From: Candidatus Riflebacteria bacterium HGW-Riflebacteria-1
GTDB lineage: Bacteria; Muiribacteriota; Ozemobacteria; Ozemobacterales; Ozemobacteraceae
Direction of reading: 5' to 3'
Assembly (NCBI GenBank): GCA_002839445.1
Contig: PGYB01000011.1
Span: 77,817-141,816, forward strand
Length of the DNA: 64,000 nucleotides
The notes beneath the pieces were generated by a model. The model worked only from the letters and a program-made list of their open reading frames with translations. It was not told the DNA's origin and did not search any database. The stretch's first letter is position 1; the number at the start of each line of letters is the position of its first letter. This document shows positions 6,688 through 15,870 of the stretch, piece after piece. A program made the position numbers and the translations under genes.

Positions 6688-9117
6688 TTAAAAAGCTGTC
6701 AGAAATTCAGCGGCGATTTCGCCGCCAGCCGCTTTTTCGGCTTTTACCTGCGCCTGAAAATTGGCGCCTGGTTTGGGCATCTTGCCGTATGATTCTGGTA
6801 GCTGCATTTTATAAAGCTTGCCGGGTTCGGTTTCTATTGCGATTGTACGTTGGGTTTCATCAGCGATTACCACTCTGCCTTTAATAGTGATGGTCTCGAT
6901 CACCTTGCGAACAACTGCTGCCTTCTGATCCGGGTTCTGCGGCAGTGCTGACGGTGGAGCCATGAATAAAAACCAGATCAAAGCAGTCAGAACAGCGCCA
7001 ATAGTGTAAGAAACTATGGTAAATCTGATCAGCGACGCGTCAAAAACCGTGTTTTTGTCGACATTCTCACGTATTTTCTGAATTTTTTCGAGCTTGTAGG
7101 CGGCGCGCTCGGTTTTTTTGCGCTCTTCTTCGGCGACCAGCTCTTCGCCAGCGCTGAATAGCGTTTCTACTGTTCGGCCCGGGTCGCTTTCGGAAATTTT
7201 TGCTGCGAGCTCGCGGCATAGAGTCTCGTAGTCATCGCGCTTGGTTGATTTGCAAGCCTTGTAGTCGACATAAACCCTGAAAAAAGTGTCTTCATCGGCA
7301 TTTGACCGCAAAATTGAAAAAATCTGCTGCAGGTTTTCGGGATCAGATTCGCCTTTAACAGCGCTGATCAGAATCTGGCTGACCGAGTGATAGTCGAAAC
7401 TGCCCATGCAGAATATAGCGGTCTGCCTTTGCGCCGGCTTGATTGAGAACAACATTTTTTCGACCAGCGAAATGGCCTGTTTTTTATCAAAAAGCGCAAA
7501 CACTTTGATTGCAGCGAGTTTTACCTCGTCAAAACGATGTTTGATGAGCTGTGGCAGGTATGGGTGCAGCGCCTCTGGATTAATCGAGCTGAGAGCTTCG
7601 ATAGCAGCTTCAAGAATCTCCTGACTGTCGCTTTGCAGACATCCCACCAGCAATTCGGTGTCGGCAGGATTGCCAAAGCGTTCGATACGCTTGATAACAG
7701 CAATTTGCTCGTTTTCATCGAGTTCTTTAAAACAGGACCGGATAAGCGCCATGATTTGCGCGTAATTATCGCTGTTGGTCGAAGATAGCAAAACCTGGCG
7801 CTCTTTTGGCGAGTATTCAGACAGTCGTCTCTCAATTTCAGGCTTGGGTGCAGGCTCACTTTTCTCAACAGATTTTGCCTGGACTGGTTGTGGTATTTGT
7901 GCCACTGGAACAGGTTTCTGCGGTGGTGGGGCAGCAGTTTTAGCAGGTGTTGCCGCCTCAATCTGTTCTGTCTGCCCGGTTTCTAAAAAGTATCTGATTT
8001 TTCTTACATTGTTGAGGTCGCGCTCTCTGGGTAGATAGGCTTCAACAGATCCTCGTGCTTCGTCAACTCCACGCCGGCTGAGTTCACACAATTTCAGTGC
8101 AGACTGCAGGCGTATCTCTGCCGTTGGCGACTTGAGCGCGTTGCTGTGATGCTCAATAAAAAGCTTTATGCGCTTTTCCTTAAAATGGGTCTCGAGCACC
8201 TGCAACATCTGTTCCGGTGCGGCATTAACGATTTTTGCCTGATAGAGAGATTGCAGCACGCCTTTTAATATGGCATCGACCAGCTTTTGCTTGATACCAA
8301 CGCAGGCCTGGCGGACTTCGAGCAGCCTGGCCGGCATGTGGCGCTCCGGGTTGGTCATAAAAATCAGACCAGCCTTCTTGATCATCTCAGGGTCGCCCTC
8401 AACGCTTATGTAGCGCAGCATGAGGATTTCGATCTGCTTGAACGGAAAAAAGAATGCCTGGTAGAGGGCTGCCTGCTTTTCGGTTTCCTGATCAGAGAAG
8501 AGCATTGATTCAAAGTGACGCAGGGCTTCTGAGGGATCCCAGCGGTGCAGCAGTCTGACCGCGCGCGATCTGATGCCAAAATTGCTGTTGATCAACAGTG
8601 GAACAATCAGCGTTTTCAGGCGTTCTGGGCTGTGCTTTTCAAGCGCCTCAATTGCCGCGCTGAGCACGCGCGGGTCATTATGCCGGCACAGGTTCTCGAT
8701 ATCTCCAGCATCTTCGAGTGAACCGTATTTCTTTAAAAACTTGAGAACAGATGGCAGTAGCTGCTGTGAAAACCTCGGCCAACCGGCTTGTCGCAGACTT
8801 TCAGCAACTGCGGCGGCTTCGTTGCGCTTTACTGACTCAAGCATCAGTGCCAGGCTTATTTCGTCGCGCTGCGGGTTATTCAGCTGCTCATTGATTGCGG
8901 CAAGGCTGCCCCGGTTAGTATCGCCGCTGTCGAGTCTGGCCAATACTTTCTGCATGTGAAAGCGGATGCCAGGGTCTTTTTCGAGGGTGAACAGTTCTCG
9001 AAAAGTCTCGCGCTGATCGTCTGACCAGGTCATTTCTTCAATTCTCGAAAGAACGGAAAACCTGATCGCCGGATCAGGAGACTTTAAATCGTCGAGTAGT
9101 TCTTTGACTGGATCCAT
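6688..9117 (-). CDS. HEAT-repeat protein with C-terminal membrane anchor
   Basis: An 809-residue protein built from alpha-helical HEAT-like repeats in two blocks, about residues 1-380 and 435-650 (for example DPAIRFSVLSRIEE, DPRVLSAAIEALEKH, SQEILEAAIEALSSI). A Pro/Ala-rich linker (PPPQKPVPVAQIPQPVQ) separates the blocks. After a charged coiled stretch there is one membrane helix at roughly 693-717 and a ~90-residue tail (IKGRVVIADETQRTIAIETE) that could form a small beta domain. The repeat part would therefore be cytoplasmic and the tail outside. It probably acts as a scaffold; partners are unknown. It starts 3 bases after the stop of the preceding gene and is the last of the long proteins of this operon. 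Confidence 0.75.
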   Translation of the reverse strand: MDPVKELLDDLKSPDPAIRFSVLSRIEEMTWSDDQRETFRELFTLEKDPGIRFHMQKVLARLDSGDTNRGSLAAINEQLNNPQRDEISLALMLESVKRNEAAAVAESLRQAGWPRFSQQLLPSVLKFLKKYGSLEDAGDIENLCRHNDPRVLSAAIEALEKHSPERLKTLIVPLLINSNFGIRSRAVRLLHRWDPSEALRHFESMLFSDQETEKQAALYQAFFFPFKQIEILMLRYISVEGDPEMIKKAGLIFMTNPERHMPARLLEVRQACVGIKQKLVDAILKGVLQSLYQAKIVNAAPEQMLQVLETHFKEKRIKLFIEHHSNALKSPTAEIRLQSALKLCELSRRGVDEARGSVEAYLPRERDLNNVRKIRYFLETGQTEQIEAATPAKTAAPPPQKPVPVAQIPQPVQAKSVEKSEPAPKPEIERRLSEYSPKERQVLLSSTNSDNYAQIMALIRSCFKELDENEQIAVIKRIERFGNPADTELLVGCLQSDSQEILEAAIEALSSINPEALHPYLPQLIKHRFDEVKLAAIKVFALFDKKQAISLVEKMLFSIKPAQRQTAIFCMGSFDYHSVSQILISAVKGESDPENLQQIFSILRSNADEDTFFRVYVDYKACKSTKRDDYETLCRELAAKISESDPGRTVETLFSAGEELVAEEERKKTERAAYKLEKIQKIRENVDKNTVFDASLIRFTIVSYTIGAVLTALIWFLFMAPPSALPQNPDQKAAVVRKVIETITIKGRVVIADETQRTIAIETEPGKLYKMQLPESYGKMPKPGANFQAQVKAEKAAGGEIAAEFLTAF

Positions 9118-9120
9118 TTA

Positions 9121-10230
9121 TCAGTTTTTACCAAGCAACTCGCTTTCGTTTTCGAGAAGGGTGTAGCCGTCTTTAAAACCACGTGCCAGCCTGAACATTT
9201 CGGCTGCAGTGGCGCGGTCACCCCCGGCAAACATCAGCAGTCCAAGGTTGCGCAGAATATAGCGCTGCAGCGGGTGCTTGCGGTTGCTGTAAAAAATCTT
9301 TTTGAAGGCGTCTTCTGCCAGTCGGCGTTGGCCTTTTCCCCAGTAAATAAGGCCTTTTATATTGCCAGCGGCAATTCGCAGGTTTTCAAAAGCACTCGCC
9401 TGTTCTGATTTGACCGCGTTATCAAACTGTTCAACAAAATTGCCGGCGATATCAAGACTGTTATCAAGATAAGCTTTAACCGCCAGTACATACAGGCCGT
9501 TGAGCTGGTCATAGCGTTTGCGGTTAATGTCTATGCCAGAGTCTTTAAGGTTGGCGAGGAGTTCCTGGTCAGCCTTGAGATAGCCCTCAAGCTTGCTGAA
9601 CATTTCAACGTCAGTCTGTGCCTGGTGCGCTGTTATCAGCGGATCTTCATAAAATGCCGGCCCGCGAAAGCCTTTTTGCGAAACCAGCCGGTCATCATAG
9701 CTAAGCCACATATCGCCAGAAACCGGGTAAAAAGTTTCTTCAGGTGTGAGAGCAAAAGAAATATCAGCGTAGCGCTTTGTTTCATCGGGCCAGTTGCGGA
9801 CTGTTTCGCTGAGGTCGGCAGCCTGTTCTGGCATTTCACGGCCGATATAAGTTATGAGTTCACCTTTTGGTGCCTGAAAGACTGCTTCAACTACGATAGA
9901 GCCCTGCGACAGATAACTGCCTGGCGTAACTTTGAACACGGCCTGGAATGTTTCACCCTCTTTGATGTTCTTGCTGTGAATCTGTTCCGGGTCTGTTTTC
10001 CAGGCTTCTGGCAGGATGAGTCTGATCTGGCTTGACGCAATCTGCCCAATTATTGCCTGCAGGTTGACGCGGAGGTCAACCGCCTGGTTGAGCTCAGGGG
10101 CGCTGGTCAGCTCTGCTGTCAGCCTGAACCATTCAGGAACCTGAGCGGTAGCAGCCGTCAATTGCAGGCTGCACAGCAGAAAAAACGCGAAAATGATCGA
10201 TATTTTGCATTCGGGACAGCGTGCTGACAT
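9121..10230 (-). CDS. secreted protein with C-terminal TPR-like helices
   Basis: Start 10230 is preferred because AAGGAGCTGC lies just upstream and the protein then opens with a membrane signal (CKISIIFAFFLLCSLQLTA); a longer frame would run into the neighbouring gene. The 369-residue product has a beta-rich N-terminal half (LTAELTSAPELNQAVDLRVNL, GEWxA-like folds around LPEAWKTDPEQI) and an alpha-helical C-terminal half with TPR character (GLIYWGKGQRRLAEDAFKKIF, RNLGLLMFAGGDRATAAEMFRLA). It is probably periplasmic. It sits between a YbjN-like protein and the membrane-anchored HEAT protein, so it may be the extracytoplasmic partner of that protein's tail. Confidence 0.7.
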   Translation of the reverse strand: MSARCPECKISIIFAFFLLCSLQLTAATAQVPEWFRLTAELTSAPELNQAVDLRVNLQAIIGQIASSQIRLILPEAWKTDPEQIHSKNIKEGETFQAVFKVTPGSYLSQGSIVVEAVFQAPKGELITYIGREMPEQAADLSETVRNWPDETKRYADISFALTPEETFYPVSGDMWLSYDDRLVSQKGFRGPAFYEDPLITAHQAQTDVEMFSKLEGYLKADQELLANLKDSGIDINRKRYDQLNGLYVLAVKAYLDNSLDIAGNFVEQFDNAVKSEQASAFENLRIAAGNIKGLIYWGKGQRRLAEDAFKKIFYSNRKHPLQRYILRNLGLLMFAGGDRATAAEMFRLARGFKDGYTLLENESELLGKN

Positions 10231-10249
10231 ATTAGCAGCTCCTTTTGTC

Positions 10250-10843
10250 TCAGTTGATTTTACGGGTCTCTTCGTCTGATACGATTGGCGCGAATTCGTC
10301 GCTTTCTTCGTTTTCATCGCCATCAACACTCTGGTTGTCTGCGGGTTCACTGGTAAAATCGTTTTGTGTCTCACTATTCTCGGGAGTTTGCAGCGAATCG
10401 GTCTGGTAAATCAGCTTCATCAGATGCGGGTAGGTGTCGTCGACAATGTGAATGAGCACCATGATTGCCAGATCGAACTGACGCCGGGTAATCGATGCGT
10501 CTTCGAGAATGTGCTGGCAGCAGGCAGAAAGGCTGTTGCCGTCTTTGCCAAGCTCAAACCTGATATCGAGAATATCGCTCATCACCTGCATCAGAAACTG
10601 CATGACATCCGGCCGGCGCATATCAACGTTTCTGATAAACCCGGGCACCCGAAAAATCAGATGGCTGTTGTGCACGTAGATCACCACATGCATGGTCAGG
10701 TTGTGCCCCTGCATATAAAGCTCTACCGCGTCATCGGCAATGTCGTGAAATCTTATTTCTGCATCGGTCAGGTAAACTTTTACCTGCTCGATTATTTGCT
10801 GGACAGCCCTGTCAGACCCGCTTTGCTCATTGCCTGTGTTCAT
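10250..10843 (-). CDS. YbjN-like (type III chaperone-fold) protein
   Basis: A 197-residue protein. Residues 10-140 resemble YbjN/DUF1790-type proteins with a type III secretion chaperone-like fold: a helix, then beta strands (EIRFHDIADDAVELYMQGHN, MHVVIYVHNSHLIFRVPGF), a long helix, a further strand with ELGKDGNSLSAC and a final helix. The last ~50 residues are acidic and disordered (DGDENEESDEF). Its start overlaps the preceding gene's stop by 4 bases, a sign of translational coupling. The role is unknown; the fold suggests protein binding. Confidence 0.65.
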   Translation of the reverse strand: MNTGNEQSGSDRAVQQIIEQVKVYLTDAEIRFHDIADDAVELYMQGHNLTMHVVIYVHNSHLIFRVPGFIRNVDMRRPDVMQFLMQVMSDILDIRFELGKDGNSLSACCQHILEDASITRRQFDLAIMVLIHIVDDTYPHLMKLIYQTDSLQTPENSETQNDFTSEPADNQSVDGDENEESDEFAPIVSDEETRKIN

Positions 10844-12261
10844 TTGACAACCTCGGCGATAATTCTTTTAAACTCTTCTGATGATATACCAAAAGCCTTG
10901 CAGGCAAAACCCAGAATCTTTTTTTCTGGCTCTTCGATTATGCCATCGCGGCAGGCGGCCTGACAAAGGTTCCTGAACAGTCGCTGGTGGCTGAAACGCT
11001 CGCGCAGCCCATCGCTTACCTCTGCTCCCGCCAGTTGTTTTCTGACATTATTGAACATTTGCATAAAGAGCTGGTCGGGAACATTGAGCGCAGCTTTGAG
11101 CTTCTTGAGCAGTTCCTGCTCAGCCGGCTCGATCTGGCCATCGCGCATGACTTCGAGCAGAACCATCGAAAAGAATTCAGAGCCGGTAAGCGGCGCGTGA
11201 CCGCTTTTATCATTAGTCTGCGCTGGTCGACAGTTTTCGGCCAGGTTATGCAATTTTTCGATGAAGCTGTATGTGGCGTCGCTCGCAAAGCGTTTTTGAA
11301 CTTTTTCAATGCGTGGGCGCAGCCAGTCACGAATGAGCTGCTCGCCATGCATCTCTGGTGTCATGTCGTTGAGCATTACCATGTACTCTGCTGCCGACGC
11401 GAAAGCGCCATTGTTGATGCCGCTTTCAATGCGCCGGCAATATTGCTGAATCTTGCTGTTGGCAAGTATGCCGTGGTCGCTGTGCAGTTTCTCACAGTAT
11501 TGTTCGAGGCTCATATCGAGGCGTTCAGCGCTGTTCATGATGTGCCGCTGCACTATTGCCAGCTCACTGAAATTCATGAGCAGGCGAAGGTTGAGTCGCG
11601 CAAATTCAGGGTTGGCAACCTGACCGGTTTCGAGAAACCAGCTAACCCGGCGGATCAAAGCGTTATAGTAAAATTCATCGCGCTTGAGCGCCTCAGTGAA
11701 GTAATTCTGTGCTTCCAGATCCTGACCGGTTTTCTGGTAAAAAATTCCCAGATTGCACCAGGCATCTGGTGCCTCGCCATAAAATTTTGTCGCCAGCCGA
11801 TAAGATTCTTCGGCCGCGCCAGTATCGTTATTTATTCGCTGGCAGAGGCCGAGAAGATTGTAAACTCTGCCAATTCTGGCATCTGCTGCAATAACCTGCT
11901 GGTAATTCGCTATTGCAGCAGCAGTATTGCCAGTTGCCTGGGCCCTGATTCCTTCGGCAAATTGCCCGGTCAGGTCGAAGCGCTCAAACTTGAACAGCAG
12001 GCTATCGTCTGAAGGTTCTTTGTCGCCGGTCTGGCGCTGCAGTGCGCATGGCTTAGTGCCTTGCATTATTTTATTAAGGCAGTTGTCATGGCTGGCGCTG
12101 GTTAGCATTGCGCCGGTCACAAACGAGAACACTCCGATTTTGTCGTCAACTGCCATAATTGAGACATTGTCGGCGACAATTTCCTGCCAGGCCGCTGGTG
12201 AAAGGCTGAAATCCAGGCGCAGCAGATGCGCTGAATCGTGCAGAGTAGCTGTGCAGTTCAT
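10840..12261 (-). CDS. TPR protein with C-terminal TerB-like domain
   Basis: A 473-residue protein starting behind GAGAGGAG. Residues 1-110 form an N-terminal domain of unknown type (CTATLHDSAHLLRLDFSLS). Residues 110-230 contain TPRs (RIGRVYNLLGLCQRINNDTGA, DAWCNLGIFYQKTGQDLEAQ). The C-terminal ~120 residues hold two repeats of a TerB/DUF533-like pattern: MRDGQIEPAEQELLKKLKAA and CRDGIIEEPEKKILGFACKA, both with acidic residues where TerB-like proteins bind cations. No signal peptide is visible, so it is probably cytoplasmic. It heads a four-gene block with very short or negative spacing. Confidence 0.7.
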   Translation of the reverse strand: MNCTATLHDSAHLLRLDFSLSPAAWQEIVADNVSIMAVDDKIGVFSFVTGAMLTSASHDNCLNKIMQGTKPCALQRQTGDKEPSDDSLLFKFERFDLTGQFAEGIRAQATGNTAAAIANYQQVIAADARIGRVYNLLGLCQRINNDTGAAEESYRLATKFYGEAPDAWCNLGIFYQKTGQDLEAQNYFTEALKRDEFYYNALIRRVSWFLETGQVANPEFARLNLRLLMNFSELAIVQRHIMNSAERLDMSLEQYCEKLHSDHGILANSKIQQYCRRIESGINNGAFASAAEYMVMLNDMTPEMHGEQLIRDWLRPRIEKVQKRFASDATYSFIEKLHNLAENCRPAQTNDKSGHAPLTGSEFFSMVLLEVMRDGQIEPAEQELLKKLKAALNVPDQLFMQMFNNVRKQLAGAEVSDGLRERFSHQRLFRNLCQAACRDGIIEEPEKKILGFACKAFGISSEEFKRIIAEVVK

Positions 12262-12292
12262 TTTTGATCGACTCCTCTCAACTGGTCAGAAA

Positions 12293-12799
12293 CTACAGCG
12301 CCGGCGGAAAAGTGGTGGTCATAAGCGTGTTGCGGCCGGCGAACTGAATTATTCCCCAGCGACTGTTCTCTTTTTCGAGATACAGCTCTATTTCTTCGCT
12401 GAGCGGTGCTTTGGAGCTGCCATCAACACTATATTTGAGAGTTAACAGGCCTCTGACGGTTGCAATATCTTCGCTGGCGGCAACATCGACACCCATATTG
12501 GTGATAGTGAACTCATCAACTACAGCCTTGTTGAAAAGGGTTTCGAGGCGGCTTTTTAACTGCGCGTAGCCAGAGGTGGTCAGGTTGGGGTATTTAAGAT
12601 CAGAATAGACATACTGCATCGTTTCGTCGAGGTTTTCCCTTCTAATTGCTGCCGCAAAAGCGTCAACAAAAGTTGCGACTTCGAGTTGCTCGGGTGACAG
12701 CGTGTAATCAGAACTGCCGCCACCACCGCCACAGCCGGCAAATACGAGCAGCAGACCAAAGATTGTTATCAGGCTGAATATTTTTTTCAGGGTTTTCAT
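12293..12799 (-). CDS. lipoprotein of unknown function (NTF2/SnoaL-like size)
   Basis: Start 12799 gives 168 residues opening MKTLKKIFSLITIFGLLLV and a lipobox LVFAGC followed by a poly-Gly stretch. The mature part contains FVDAFAAAIRRENLDETMQYV, YAQLKSRLETLFNKAVVDEF and EIELYLEKENSRWGIIQFAG, the helix-then-beta-sheet order of small NTF2/SnoaL-like folds that fits 'nuclear transport factor'-type lipoproteins. It lies 31 bases upstream of the TPR/TerB gene on the same strand and may be the first gene of that operon. Confidence 0.75.
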   Translation of the reverse strand: MKTLKKIFSLITIFGLLLVFAGCGGGGGSSDYTLSPEQLEVATFVDAFAAAIRRENLDETMQYVYSDLKYPNLTTSGYAQLKSRLETLFNKAVVDEFTITNMGVDVAASEDIATVRGLLTLKYSVDGSSKAPLSEEIELYLEKENSRWGIIQFAGRNTLMTTTFPPAL

Positions 12800-12843
12800 A
12801 GATTTACATTCTAGCCGCAATTTAACCATGTGTCAAAATAACT

Positions 12844-12871
12844 GTAGGGGTTCAGCATGCTGAACCCCTAC
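12844..12871. repeat. 28-base perfect palindrome, interspersed repeat copy 1
   Basis: GTAGGGGTTCAGCA is followed by its exact reverse complement. It lies between the aldolase gene and the lipoprotein gene. A second copy at 37110-37137 differs only in the central bases, and a degenerate copy lies at 14712-14745. Transcribed, it would form a perfect hairpin but has no T-run. Confidence 0.85.
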
Positions 12872-12900
12872 GGTATTTACAGATTTTCTGGTTGTACTGC

Positions 12901-13842
12901 TCAGGCTTTGCCGGAACAGCCCATGATGCGCATTTTGCGTTTTACGACTTCTCTGATCGCGTCGCGTGCGGGTCCGAGATATTTGCGCGGGTCAAATTCA
13001 GCAGGATTCTCGAAGAAAGCCTTGCGGATCTGGCCAGTCAAAGCAATGCGCAGGTCGGTGTCGACGTTGATTTTGCAGACGCCAGTCTTGGCGGCCTGTG
13101 CGATCATTTCTTCGGGAACTCCGCGTGAGCCGGGAATCGCTCCGCCGTATTTGTTGCAGATGTCAGTCAGATCTTGTGGAACTGAACTGGCACCGTGCAG
13201 AACCAGCGGAAAGTTTGGCAGCAGATCCTGGATCTGTTGCAGGCGGTCAAATGCCAGTTTTGGCTCACCTTTGAATTTGTAAGCGCCATGGCTGGTGCCG
13301 ATAGCGATTGCCAGTGAGTCGCAGCCGCTCTTATCGACAAATTCTTTGGCTTCCTGCGGGTCGGTATAAGTGGCGTCTTTGGCAGAAACATTAACTTCGT
13401 CTTCAACGCCGGCCAGCTTGCCGAGTTCGGCTTCGACAGTAACGCCCTTAGAATGAGCGTATTCGACAACTTCTCTGGTGATTCTGATGTTTTCCTGCAG
13501 CGGGTGCTTGGAAGCATCGATCATGACTGACGAGAAACCGCCGTCGATGCACTTTTTGCAGATATCGAAATCATCACCGTGGTCGAGATGCAGAACAACC
13601 GGTATAGAAACGCCAGAAGCTTCGGCCATTTCCATTGAGGCCTGAATAAGGTGAATGAGGTATTCGTGGCGAGCATATTTGCGGGCGCCAGATGAAACCT
13701 GAATGATCAGCGGAGATTTTTCTTCGATAGCAGCCTCGAAGATCCCCTGAATGATTTCCATGTTGTTGACGTTAAATGCGCCTATGGCATAACCGCCCTT
13801 ATAAGCCTTTTGGAAAAGTTCCTTTGAAGTTACCAGTGGCAT
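12901..13842 (-). CDS. fba: class II fructose-bisphosphate aldolase
   Basis: Start 13842 follows AGGAGG and gives 313 residues, opening MPLVTSKELFQKAYKGGYA. The enzyme cleaves fructose-1,6-bisphosphate to dihydroxyacetone phosphate and glyceraldehyde 3-phosphate with a zinc ion. Visible hallmarks are VVLHLDHGDDF (catalytic Asp and first zinc His), TVEAELGKLAG, IAIGTSHGAYK, LVLHGASSVP (further metal His residues) and KINVDTDLR (phosphate binding) near the C-terminus. The length is normal for the single-domain class IIB type. It ends GCSGKA. It is the only glycolytic gene in the window and stands between the palindromic repeat and a FecR lipoprotein. Confidence 0.95.
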   Translation of the reverse strand: MPLVTSKELFQKAYKGGYAIGAFNVNNMEIIQGIFEAAIEEKSPLIIQVSSGARKYARHEYLIHLIQASMEMAEASGVSIPVVLHLDHGDDFDICKKCIDGGFSSVMIDASKHPLQENIRITREVVEYAHSKGVTVEAELGKLAGVEDEVNVSAKDATYTDPQEAKEFVDKSGCDSLAIAIGTSHGAYKFKGEPKLAFDRLQQIQDLLPNFPLVLHGASSVPQDLTDICNKYGGAIPGSRGVPEEMIAQAAKTGVCKINVDTDLRIALTGQIRKAFFENPAEFDPRKYLGPARDAIREVVKRKMRIMGCSGKA

Positions 13843-13949
13843 TGATGTCCTCCTGTGCAGACTTTTTTGATGCTGAAAACGCATCGTCTTATCATGCGCA
13901 TCTTATCAGCTGCTGCCAAAAATGTCAAAACCGCCGAAAATTGAAAAAA

Positions 13950-14573
13950 CTACTCTTTTGTCGGAACCCATTTTTCATTTTGCTTAATGTACTTAAAGCC
14001 GTCAGACTTCAGGTCAAAAACTGTTTTTTCGCTGAACATTCCTGATGCATCGATGCCCATCTTCTCTTTTGCCTGCACAATTCTACTTTCACCCTGCCGG
14101 TTGGTCAGCGAGACTTTGCCTTCTTTGACGCCGACCGTGGTAGAGTCGGAGCCCACTGAAACCTCAAATGTTGTGCCGAGAACTCCAGTCAGGCCGTGTG
14201 GGGTGTCAATGCTAAAGCTGCCTTTGTCCTGGTTAATGCGATAGATAATAGTTCCTGACTCCTGTCTTACGTTGCTTCCAGATTGGGGAAGCTCGAAGTA
14301 GGTGTCGGCTTTAATCTCGATGATGCCCTTGCTTTCGGCCAGAAGAAGATCTGCACCTGACTCAGGCATGGTTCTGACTGCGCCTCCGGCGGGCAGAAAA
14401 CTTTGCTGTACAGCCGGAGCAAACTTGGCGGATGGTGTGGTTCTGGCTTCGACCGTGCCGGAAATCTTGACGAATTGTGCCATTGACTGCTTGTTTTCAC
14501 AGCCCGGCAACAATGGAATGCTAAGTAGCAGAGCTGCGGCGATCAAAAGAGAACGAATTTTTCGAGAATTCAT
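13950..14573 (-). CDS. FecR-domain lipoprotein
   Basis: A 207-residue protein with a signal peptide and lipobox (LSIPLLPGC). The mature part carries a FecR domain: VKISGTVEARTTPSAKF, FLPAGGAVRTMPESGADLLLA, then a FDTPHG-like segment (FSIDTPHGLTGVLGTTFEVSV) and VKEGKVSLTNRQGES. In the FecR family this domain is usually found in anti-sigma factors that are inner-membrane proteins; here it is on a lipoprotein without a cytoplasmic part, so it cannot bind a sigma factor directly. A membrane FecR protein next to an ECF sigma factor lies at 19585. The function here is unknown; a surface or sensing role is possible. Confidence 0.85.
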   Translation of the reverse strand: MNSRKIRSLLIAAALLLSIPLLPGCENKQSMAQFVKISGTVEARTTPSAKFAPAVQQSFLPAGGAVRTMPESGADLLLAESKGIIEIKADTYFELPQSGSNVRQESGTIIYRINQDKGSFSIDTPHGLTGVLGTTFEVSVGSDSTTVGVKEGKVSLTNRQGESRIVQAKEKMGIDASGMFSEKTVFDLKSDGFKYIKQNEKWVPTKE

Positions 14574-14711
14574 CTTTGTGTCTCCATAAGCATTAATTCA
14601 GATATACACCACGTTGGCATTGCGAAAAATGAAGTAATTTAGCCATTCTGGTTGCTCAAAAGATAGACGAATAATTTTAAGACTTTGTCACTATTTAAAC
14701 AATGCATTTTT

Positions 14712-14745
14712 GTAGGGGCGTTGAACATTTATCTTGCTGAACGCC
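14712..14745. repeat. degenerate copy of the interspersed palindromic repeat
   Basis: It starts GTAGGGGCGTTGAACAT and ends GCTGAACGCC, matching the outer half of the 28-base palindrome on one side but interrupted in the middle and missing the distal CCTAC. GGCGTT / AACGCC still pair. The 289-base gap between the FecR lipoprotein and the first pilin gene holds nothing else I can identify. Confidence 0.55.
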
Positions 14746-14862
14746 AATTTTGACTGGTATATATATTAAGAACAGCATCTTTTCGCCGCTTGAACTGCGC
14801 TGACTTGTCATATTTGCGATTAAGCAGTGACTTGTGTCTGGAGATGCTGCAAGAGGTGTAAT

Positions 14863-15375
14863 TTGCAGGCATTTATTCGAAGAGGATTTTCGCTGGTTGA
14901 GTTAATGATCGCTTTTGCCCTGACAGTTTTTGTCATCGGACTTGCTCTGTATTTTTTCTCTCAGGCTAATGCTAATGCTGAAGATATCAGCAAGAAGCAG
15001 CACCTGCTGAATGTTGCCAGCAGCCTGCTTCGAGTGATCAAGAAAGATCTTAGATCTGCTACTGAAGCCCAGGTTTCCTTTCGCGGAATCTGTCTGAGAG
15101 TTAATCAGCTTAAAGACGAGACTGGAGCGCCTGAATCCAAGCTTGTTGATTATGAAATTTCTGCCGGCGAAATCATACGCAGCGAAGATGGCTTTACCAA
15201 ACCGTTTTCTTTTTCCTCTCTTCTAAAACCTGATGATTACCTCTCGCTGTCAATAACGCAGAACAATCCTGCCGGGTCTGGTTTTTTTCTGGAGATTTTT
15301 GCGGCAAATTCCGGTGGCGTCGAGCTGATAAGGTTAAGAGAGCGCTTGATAAAAGTTGATATGACAAAACCATGA
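14863..15375 (+). CDS. minor pilin / pseudopilin (GspJ-like), set 2
   Basis: I choose the TTG at 14863, 4 bases after GAGGTG, giving 170 residues with a short leader (QAFIRRG|FSLVELM). A longer GTG frame from 14827 adds cysteine-rich sequence unlike any pilin leader. Cleavage after Gly, Glu at +5 and ~20 hydrophobic residues are present. The soluble part (LLRVIKKDLRSATEAQVSF, LSLSITQNN) is like a GspJ-type pseudopilin. It is the first gene of a plus-strand unit with three more pilin-like genes. The TTG start recurs in the fourth gene here and in set 3. Confidence 0.8.
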   Translation: MQAFIRRGFSLVELMIAFALTVFVIGLALYFFSQANANAEDISKKQHLLNVASSLLRVIKKDLRSATEAQVSFRGICLRVNQLKDETGAPESKLVDYEISAGEIIRSEDGFTKPFSFSSLLKPDDYLSLSITQNNPAGSGFFLEIFAANSGGVELIRLRERLIKVDMTKP

Positions 15376-15390
15376 TTGCAATCGTTTATA

Positions 15391-15870
15391 ATGAGTCAGG
15401 GATATACTGTGATTAAATACAGCAAATTTTTTATCGGCCGGGGCCAGCTTACGGGATTTTCTCTCGTAGAGCTTCTGATTGCCATGTTTATTTTGCAGCT
15501 GATTATTGCGCCGGTCTATTTAATGTTTACAGAAACTCAAAGGACAATGTTTAAGGCAGCCGACACGCTTACGGCCTCACATCTTGCCAGTTCGCTGATT
15601 GCCGGTCTGCGAGAATCTCCGGTTGAAACTCTGCGGCCGCAACCACTGGAAGAAGACACAAAACTTGCCTCACCACTGGATCTTGAAAGCCTGGGAGTTC
15701 TGCCAGTTCCAACAGATTTTATCCGTAAAATGGAGATTATACCGGTTGACCTCGCCGGCAAAGAGGGCGGACCCTATTATCTGGTTGAAGTGCAGATTTC
15801 ATGGTTCAATCGCAAGACCAGTACGCCAGTTGAATACATCGTCAGAGATCTGCTTCGGGGGAAAAAATGA
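15391..15870 (+). CDS. minor pilin / pseudopilin (GspI-like), set 2
   Basis: A 159-residue protein from ATG 15391. A TTG at 15376 directly after the previous stop and a GTG at 15409 are equally possible starts. The prepilin leader ends in LTG|FSLVELLIAMFILQLI, with Gly at -1 and Glu at +5. The rest (LTASHLASSLIAGLRESPVE, MEIIPVDLAGKEG) is consistent with a GspI/PilV-like minor pilin. Its stop overlaps the next start as ATGA. Confidence 0.78.
   Translation: MSQGYTVIKYSKFFIGRGQLTGFSLVELLIAMFILQLIIAPVYLMFTETQRTMFKAADTLTASHLASSLIAGLRESPVETLRPQPLEEDTKLASPLDLESLGVLPVPTDFIRKMEIIPVDLAGKEGGPYYLVEVQISWFNRKTSTPVEYIVRDLLRGKK

Noticed and set aside
10987..12012. 341-codon plus-strand frame over the TPR/TerB gene
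   Set aside because: It is antisense to a gene with clear TPR and TerB-like motifs and lacks a ribosome binding site and any recognisable domain.
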